From DATAMF01 sp964472565 (GTDB lineage: Bacteria > Chloroflexota > Anaerolineae > Aggregatilineales > Aggregatilineaceae): a stretch of DNA of 20,775 nucleotides. Shown piece by piece: positions 16,091 through 20,775 of this stretch (position 1 is the stretch's first letter; each line of letters starts with the position of its first letter). The stretch spans positions 1-20,775 of the forward strand of contig CAYYNB010000107.1 in NCBI GenBank assembly GCA_964472565.1, written 5' to 3'. Position numbers and translations under genes: made by a program. Under the pieces are notes generated by a model. That model made no database searches. It was not told the DNA's origin and worked only from the letters and a program-made list of their open reading frames with translations.

Positions 16091-16179
16091 GTTAGTTCCT
16101 CGAAACAAGCATAGATTAACTGCATTTAACATGTAAATACTGTTGCTGTGTTTTTCTGTAAGATTAAGGATAAGTTTGT

Positions 16180-16692
16180 ATGAAATGCCCGCATTGTGAC
16201 GCGGATAATCAGTCGCGGGTGATCGATACGACTCGTGATGATCGGGATGGGATTCGCCGCCGCCGGGAATGTCTGGTGTGTGGCAAACGCTTTAGCAGTT
16301 ATGAAAAAGTGCTGAGGGCTACCCCCCTGCTGATTAAGAGTAATGGGGAGCGCGAAGCGTTTGACCGGGAGAAGCTGATTCGGGGGATGCAGATTGCCTG
16401 CGCCAAGCGCCCGATTCCGGCTTCGGGTGTGACCGCATTGGCGGACCGGATCGAAACTTATTTGCAGAATTTGGGGAAAGAAGAAGTGTCCAGCCGTGTC
16501 GTTGGGGACATGGTGATCGATGGGCTGAAAGAACTGGATCCAATTGCTTATATTCGATATGCGATTGTGTATCTGGGGCTGGACAGCCTGGACAGTATTC
16601 GATTGATGCTGGACAATCTACTGGGCAATACGCCCGATAAGGCCGGGACAGCGACCGAGCGGGGGTCGGAACCGGATATGCCTCCCATGTAA
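16180..16692 (+). CDS. nrdR: Transcriptional repressor NrdR
   Basis: NrdR senses ATP/dATP and represses ribonucleotide reductase genes. The 170 residues show the N-terminal zinc ribbon MKCPHCDADNQSRVIDTT with the second pair CLVCGKRF, then an ATP-cone domain from about residue 46 (ATPLLIKSNGEREAFDREKLIRG) to about 140 (DPIAYIRYAIVYLGL). The ATG at 16180 has AAGGA at 16166-16170, nine bases upstream. The C-terminal 20 or so residues are a polar extension beyond the core family. Two NrdR boxes upstream and nrdJ downstream make a textbook self-regulated unit. No anomalies are seen. Confidence 0.97.
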   Translation: MKCPHCDADNQSRVIDTTRDDRDGIRRRRECLVCGKRFSSYEKVLRATPLLIKSNGEREAFDREKLIRGMQIACAKRPIPASGVTALADRIETYLQNLGKEEVSSRVVGDMVIDGLKELDPIAYIRYAIVYLGLDSLDSIRLMLDNLLGNTPDKAGTATERGSEPDMPPM

Positions 16693-16771
16693 TTGGCAAG
16701 TTACAACTGAGTTTTTCCAACTATGAAAGTCCTGTTAGAAGTTAGGGCAGGACCTGGATTTTTGTTCGTTG

Positions 16772-16785
16772 CTCCCGGGTGGGAG
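16772..16785 (+). other. Small hairpin in the nrdR-nrdJ gap
   Basis: CTCCC GGGT GGGAG forms a five-base perfect stem followed by TTGGTTTTG, 27 bases before the nrdJ start. It could modulate translation or be chance; the stem is short. The rest of the 120-bp gap (16693-16812) shows no clear promoter. Confidence 0.25.
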
Positions 16786-16812
16786 TTGGTTTTGCACAAG
16801 GAGAAGAGAAGG

Positions 16813-19800
16813 ATGGCTCATTCAGGACAGGTGCTGAGTAAAAACGGGTTCCAAAAGATCCCCCTGCCCTCAGATTTGGAGCGCGAGATTCCACTGGCGG
16901 AGAATGCGCGAACGGTGCTGCGCAAGCGCTATTTGCGGCGTGGGGAAGACGGCCAGCCGGTGGAAACCGAGCAGGAAATGTTCTGGCGCGTGGCGTATCA
17001 TGTGGCGCTGCCCGAAGCCGACTTCGGTGGGGATGTCGAGGGGACGGCACGCCGCTTTTACGATTTGCTGACCGAACTACGCTTTTTCCCGAACAGCCCG
17101 ACCTTTACCGGCGCGGGGACGCCGTTGGGGCAATTAGCCGCGTGTTTTGTAATCCCCATTGATGATGACATGGGGCGCACTGGAACCGGGATTTTTGAAT
17201 CACTGCGGAATGCGGCATTGATCCAGCAGACGGGCGGCGGGAATGGATTCGCGTTCAGCCGGTTACGTCCCAAAGGCGCGATTGTGAAATCGTCCAATGG
17301 GCAGGCGACAGGCCCGGTGGGCTTCCTGCGGGTGTACGATCAGGCGTTTGGGGAGATCGCGCAGGGCGGGTGTTTAGCTCCTGATACGCTTGTTTTTACT
17401 GATCGAGGGTTACTTCGATTAGATGAGATTGTAAAACATCAAGAGTTTGGCTGGCGAGAACATGGTCTTGATGTTGCCACTGATGAAGGCTTTCGCCATT
17501 CGGGACAAGCTTACAACAATGGCATCGCTCCCATTCTACGGGTCATGACTGATATGGGAATTGAGCTAAGTGGTACTTTGAACCACAAGGTCAAAGTCAT
17601 GACTTCTGAAGGTCCACAGTGGCGGCGTTTAGATGAGTTGAAAGCTGATGATATGCTGTTGATTCAACTAGGACAGCATCGCGGACACAGCCAAACTTTA
17701 ATCAGCCCACTTAGGCAGCACGGCAATCAAAATATGCCGCATTTTCCAGAGATACTCGATGAAGAACTTGCTTTCTTCTTGGGCTATTTAACCGGCGATG
17801 GTTTCGTGGCAAGTGGCGAACAGGATCATCGAATTGGAGTTTCAGTTGCCCATAGTAGTTATCTCATGGACAAAATGCCAGCATTAATGAAGCATCTGTT
17901 TGGGAAACATTTGACGGTTCATAAATTACAGAAGGAACACGATGCTTCTGTAACCTTTGTCTTGGATAATCGCGCTCTTAAGGACTTTTTCAAGCTGAAT
18001 GGCCTAGAAAAAGCTGTTAGTACGGCAGTTCGTGTGCCTCGTTTGATTCGGCAAAGTCCCCCCGGAGTCGTTGGGGCCTATTTGCGTGGTTTATTTGAAG
18101 CTGATGGTGCTGTATCCCATCATTGCCCTCAGCTTTTGAGCAGTTCAAAGCAATTGATAGGTGAAGTGGCGACTCTCCTAATTGGTTTAGGATGTCCAGT
18201 GCGGATTATGCAGCAGTCCCAATCTGAAGAGCGCTACGGAACGGCTCCATTGTGGAATGTGCGAATTCATTCTTACGTTGGGTTAAAGGCGTGGCAAGAG
18301 AAAATTGGATGTGATCCTGGTTCCCGGTTTGAAATTTGTGAAGAATTCGAACCTGATTTAGGGCGTGAAAGTGTCTATATGCTCCCACATCCTGAGTATT
18401 GGCTTCAGCCTGTCCTGGAAGCCACTACATTGCCACAGATTGATAAACGAAGGCGTGGACAGGGCAAAAGTCTTCGCGCAACAACTCCAAGATTGCGAAA
18501 ACAACTTTTGCGTTATACGCGCGGAGATCGACAGCTTACTTTGTCAGGTTATCAACGCTTGAGTTCTATGCATCCTGAGTTTGTCGAGAATGTACGTCCA
18601 GTCAATGATCTTTGGTTTGTCCGTGTAACTGAGGTTCAAGATGCCGGGGAGTCCATCACGCTCGATCTGGAGGTTGAGGATAATCACACTTATCTTGCAA
18701 ACGGATTTGTAACCCACAACTCGCGCAGGGGGGCGAATATGGCGGTGCTGCGCGTGGATCACCCGGATGTTCGGGAGTTTATCACGTGCAAGACGGACGA
18801 GAATCATATTACCAATTTTAATATCAGCGTCGGGATCACCGATCAGTTTATGCAGGCGGTGGAAGCCGATGGGGATTTTGAACTGGTCAATCCGCAGGAC
18901 GGCAAGGTGTGGGAAACGGTCCGCGCGCGCGACCTGTTCGATCTGATCGTCAAGCAGGCGCACCATAACGGGGAACCGGGCGTGCTGTTCCTCGACGCAG
19001 CGAACCGGGATAATCCGGTGCCGCATCTGTACCAACTGGAAAGCACGAATCCCTGCGGCGAACAGTTTCTCGGTGATTTCGAGAACTGCTGCCTGGGGTC
19101 GATCAACCTGGCGCGGCATATTACGGCGGATCACCAGATTGATTGGGAGATGCTGCGCGAGTCGATTGAAACGGCGACCCGGTTCCTGGAAGATGTGGTT
19201 TCCGCGAACAAGTATGTGCCGGCTGTGCCACAGCTCGAAGAGGCCGCGCATCGCGTCCGGCGGATCGGGTTGGGGATTATGGGGCTGGCGGATATGATGT
19301 ATGCGCTGGGCGTGCGTTATGGCTCGGTGGAAGGGCAGGAATTCGGCAGCCAGGTGATGGAATTTGTGCGGTTCCATGCGATGCGGACCAGCATCGAACT
19401 GGCGAAAGAGCGCGGACCATTTCCAGCGATTGAGGGCAGTATCTTCGATGCGAAAAATATGAAGTGGGAACCGCCCAAGTCGCAAGTGGCGTATACGCAC
19501 GACTGGGGACGCCCGAAACTGAGTTGGAGCGAGATTGTCAAAGACATCAAAAAGTACGGGATTCGGAATGGGGCGGTGACGACTGTCGCGCCAACCGGGA
19601 CGATCTCGACGGTGGCGGGCTGCGAAGGCTATGGGTGTGAGCCGGTGTTCGCGCTGGCGTATATGCGGCATGTGAACGATGGCGATAAGCGGATCACACT
19701 GCAATATACGAGTCCGCAATTTGAGCGGGCGCTGCACGAAGCGGGATTGAGCGAGGCAGCGATCAGCCGGATTATTGAGCAGGTGAATCTGACTGGAACG

Positions 19801-20661
19801 TGCCAGGGAATCAAAGAACTGCCGGAAGCGATCAAGCAGGTGTTTGTGGTCAGCGGGGATGTGACGGCAGATGAGCATGTACGGATGCAGGCTGCGTTGC
19901 AGGTTTTCACTGACAACGCTATTTCAAAAACCTGTAATTTTCCGGTTGGGGCAACAGAAAAAGATGTGGCAGAGGCGTATGTTCTGGGGTGGAAGCTCGG
20001 CTGTAAGGGGCTGACAGTGTATGTAACGGGCAGCCGCGATAAGGTGGTGCTCGAAACGGCGGAAACAGCCAAGAAAAAACAAACCGCAGATGAAGCTCCG
20101 GTCCAAGAGCAGCCGCGTTTGTTCAACGAGGAAAAGAAGCCGCGTCCGCGTTTCCTGAGCGGGAAGACGTATCGGGTGCAGACGCCGCTGGGCGCAACGT
20201 ATGTGACGGTGAACGAAAACGGCGAAGGCCGGGGCGAACCGTTCGAGGTGTTTATGCATTCCTCGAAAGCCGGATCGGAAACGGCGGCGGTATCGGAAGC
20301 GCTCGGACGGCTGATTTCGTATGCGCTGCGGATCACATCGCCGGTCAGCCCGCGCAACCGGATCATCGAGATGGTGCGGCAGTTGAACGGTATCGGCGGC
20401 GGGCGTCCGATTGGGTTTGGGCCGGGACGCGTGCGCAGTTTGCCGGATGGAATCGCGCAGGTGCTGCAAGAATACCTGGATGAGAGCGTCGAGGGACACG
20501 GCGAACCGGTTGAACACGGCGCGACGGTACCGGATACACAGTTGGCGCTGCCGATGACGATGCCGAAAATGGGCGATTTGTGCCCGGAGTGCGGCGCGGC
20601 GACGCTGGTGAACGAGGAAGGCTGCCGGAAGTGTTATAGCTGCGGATTCAGCGAGTGCTAG
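16813..20661 (+). CDS. nrdJ: B12-dependent (class II) ribonucleotide reductase NrdJ, intein-containing precursor
   Basis: NrdJ reduces ribonucleotides to deoxyribonucleotides with adenosylcobalamin. The precursor is 1282 residues; removing the 450-residue intein (17371-18720) leaves 832. Host motifs include LAACFVIP with Cys111, GGGNGFAFSRLRPKG, SRRGANMAVLRVDHPDVREF just after the intein, NPCGEQ with the thiyl-radical Cys (298 in spliced numbering) and Glu300, and APTGTISTVAGCEGYGCEP. A TSCPD domain begins near RVQTPLGATYVTV and ends at about PDGIAQVLQEYLDE. The C-terminus is a cysteine cluster, CPECG…CRKCYSCGFSEC, likely a zinc ribbon with a redox-active pair. ATG 16813 is chosen because AAGGAG (16798-16803) lies nine bases upstream; an in-frame ATG at 16723 has no ribosome binding site. 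NrdR boxes upstream indicate repression by NrdR. Confidence 0.95.
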   Translation: MAHSGQVLSKNGFQKIPLPSDLEREIPLAENARTVLRKRYLRRGEDGQPVETEQEMFWRVAYHVALPEADFGGDVEGTARRFYDLLTELRFFPNSPTFTGAGTPLGQLAACFVIPIDDDMGRTGTGIFESLRNAALIQQTGGGNGFAFSRLRPKGAIVKSSNGQATGPVGFLRVYDQAFGEIAQGGCLAPDTLVFTDRGLLRLDEIVKHQEFGWREHGLDVATDEGFRHSGQAYNNGIAPILRVMTDMGIELSGTLNHKVKVMTSEGPQWRRLDELKADDMLLIQLGQHRGHSQTLISPLRQHGNQNMPHFPEILDEELAFFLGYLTGDGFVASGEQDHRIGVSVAHSSYLMDKMPALMKHLFGKHLTVHKLQKEHDASVTFVLDNRALKDFFKLNGLEKAVSTAVRVPRLIRQSPPGVVGAYLRGLFEADGAVSHHCPQLLSSSKQLIGEVATLLIGLGCPVRIMQQSQSEERYGTAPLWNVRIHSYVGLKAWQEKIGCDPGSRFEICEEFEPDLGRESVYMLPHPEYWLQPVLEATTLPQIDKRRRGQGKSLRATTPRLRKQLLRYTRGDRQLTLSGYQRLSSMHPEFVENVRPVNDLWFVRVTEVQDAGESITLDLEVEDNHTYLANGFVTHNSRRGANMAVLRVDHPDVREFITCKTDENHITNFNISVGITDQFMQAVEADGDFELVNPQDGKVWETVRARDLFDLIVKQAHHNGEPGVLFLDAANRDNPVPHLYQLESTNPCGEQFLGDFENCCLGSINLARHITADHQIDWEMLRESIETATRFLEDVVSANKYVPAVPQLEEAAHRVRRIGLGIMGLADMMYALGVRYGSVEGQEFGSQVMEFVRFHAMRTSIELAKERGPFPAIEGSIFDAKNMKWEPPKSQVAYTHDWGRPKLSWSEIVKDIKKYGIRNGAVTTVAPTGTISTVAGCEGYGCEPVFALAYMRHVNDGDKRITLQYTSPQFERALHEAGLSEAAISRIIEQVNLTGTCQGIKELPEAIKQVFVVSGDVTADEHVRMQAALQVFTDNAISKTCNFPVGATEKDVAEAYVLGWKLGCKGLTVYVTGSRDKVVLETAETAKKKQTADEAPVQEQPRLFNEEKKPRPRFLSGKTYRVQTPLGATYVTVNENGEGRGEPFEVFMHSSKAGSETAAVSEALGRLISYALRITSPVSPRNRIIEMVRQLNGIGGGRPIGFGPGRVRSLPDGIAQVLQEYLDESVEGHGEPVEHGATVPDTQLALPMTMPKMGDLCPECGAATLVNEEGCRKCYSCGFSEC
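17371..18720 (+). mobile_element. Intein with LAGLIDADG homing endonuclease in NrdJ
   Basis: The in-frame insert of 450 residues starts at Cys1 (CLAPDTLVFTDRG, splicing block A). It carries TLNH at 69-72 (block B TxxH) and ends in block F/G: VTEVQDAGESITLDLEVED, then NHTYLANGFVTHN, with the penultimate His and terminal Asn. The +1 extein residue is Ser. Two LAGLIDADG-type motifs are present, LGYLTGDG (137-144) and LRGLFEADG (238-246), both with their Asp (143 and 245), so the endonuclease may be active. Splicing rejoins AQGG to SRRGANM, a conserved RNR site often occupied by inteins. Composition differs sharply: 22 G+C of 60 at 17881-17940 against 39 of 60 at 18901-18960 in the host gene, a sign of recent transfer. 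Confidence 0.95.
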
Positions 20662-20689
20662 ACGGATAGCAGCATAGAGCGAATAAGGG

Positions 20690-20719
20690 AACCCGTGAGC
20701 GATGGCTTGCGGGTTTTTT
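20690..20719 (+). terminator. Intrinsic terminator after nrdJ
   Basis: AACCCGTGAGC (20690-20700) pairs with GCTTGCGGGTT (20705-20715) around the loop GATG, including two G-U pairs, followed by a run of T (20714-20719). It lies 28 bases after the nrdJ stop. The last 55 bases of the window show no feature. Confidence 0.85.
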
Positions 20720-20775
20720 GTTAGACCCCCGCCCCCCCCTTTGCTGACGATTTGAGGGGAAAATGGTCTGAAAAA

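Noticed and set aside
15943..16179. Possible cobalamin riboswitch upstream of nrdR-nrdJ
   Set aside because: I found no B12-box-like GCCACTG core, and the region is instead explained by two NrdR boxes.
16723..16812. Upstream in-frame ATG for nrdJ
   Set aside because: It has no ribosome binding site; ATG 16813 has AAGGAG at good spacing and gives a usual N-terminus.
18544..19878. Long open reading frame on the minus strand (444 residues)
   Set aside because: It lies antisense to the well-supported nrdJ exteins and spans the intein junction; it has no recognisable domain and is explained by high-GC codon bias.
1..20775. tRNA or rRNA genes
   Set aside because: I recognised no cloverleaf-like or rRNA-like sequence in any gap; the gaps are short or filled by repeats, leaders and terminators.

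Overview
The window looks like chromosomal DNA from a member of the Chloroflexota, most likely an Anaerolineae-type lineage. The evidence is the gene order, the many TolB/WD40 propeller proteins, a MurG of the divergent GGTGGG / PDIEPG type, a B12-dependent class II ribonucleotide reductase with a TSCPD domain, and small palindromic GCCCCTAC-type intergenic repeats. The placement is inference from family knowledge; no rRNA or other phylogenetic marker is present. Every gene I support is on the + strand.

Layout. 26-2371: an exported TolB-like beta-propeller protein with a C-terminal SH3b domain. 2372-2614: a block of palindromic repeats. 2615-12400: a division and cell-wall (dcw) cluster, ftsW - murG - (repeat block) - CvpA-like membrane protein - murC - murB - 14-blade WD40 protein - ftsQ - ftsA. 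12404-14436: two coupled AT-rich genes, an SMC/ABC-like AAA ATPase and a DUF4435-like TOPRIM-type protein. They lie between ftsA and ftsZ, which are normally adjacent. 14617-15849: ftsZ with its own leader, strong ribosome binding site and downstream intrinsic terminator. 16180-20661: nrdR and nrdJ, preceded by two NrdR boxes spaced 31 bp apart. nrdJ is interrupted by a 450-residue LAGLIDADG intein. A terminator closes the window at about 20690-20719.

How the genes fit together. MurC and MurB act in cytoplasmic UDP-MurNAc-pentapeptide synthesis, MurG makes lipid II, FtsW polymerises it at the septum, FtsQ links divisome parts, and FtsA tethers FtsZ to the membrane. NrdR represses the ribonucleotide reductase that supplies dNTPs, so the window couples division and DNA precursor supply.

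Most interesting parts. First, the ATPase/DUF4435 pair resembles the AriA/AriB architecture of the anti-phage system PARIS. It is inserted without visible mobile-element signs exactly after the ftsA stop codon, uses the ftsA tail as its ribosome binding site, and has much lower GC than its neighbours. Second, the nrdJ intein appears complete for both splicing and endonuclease activity and also differs in composition from its host gene. Third, a 77-bp ftsW/murG overlap, a 14-blade WD40 gene where ddl often lies in dcw clusters, and shared composite palindromic repeats deserve a second look.
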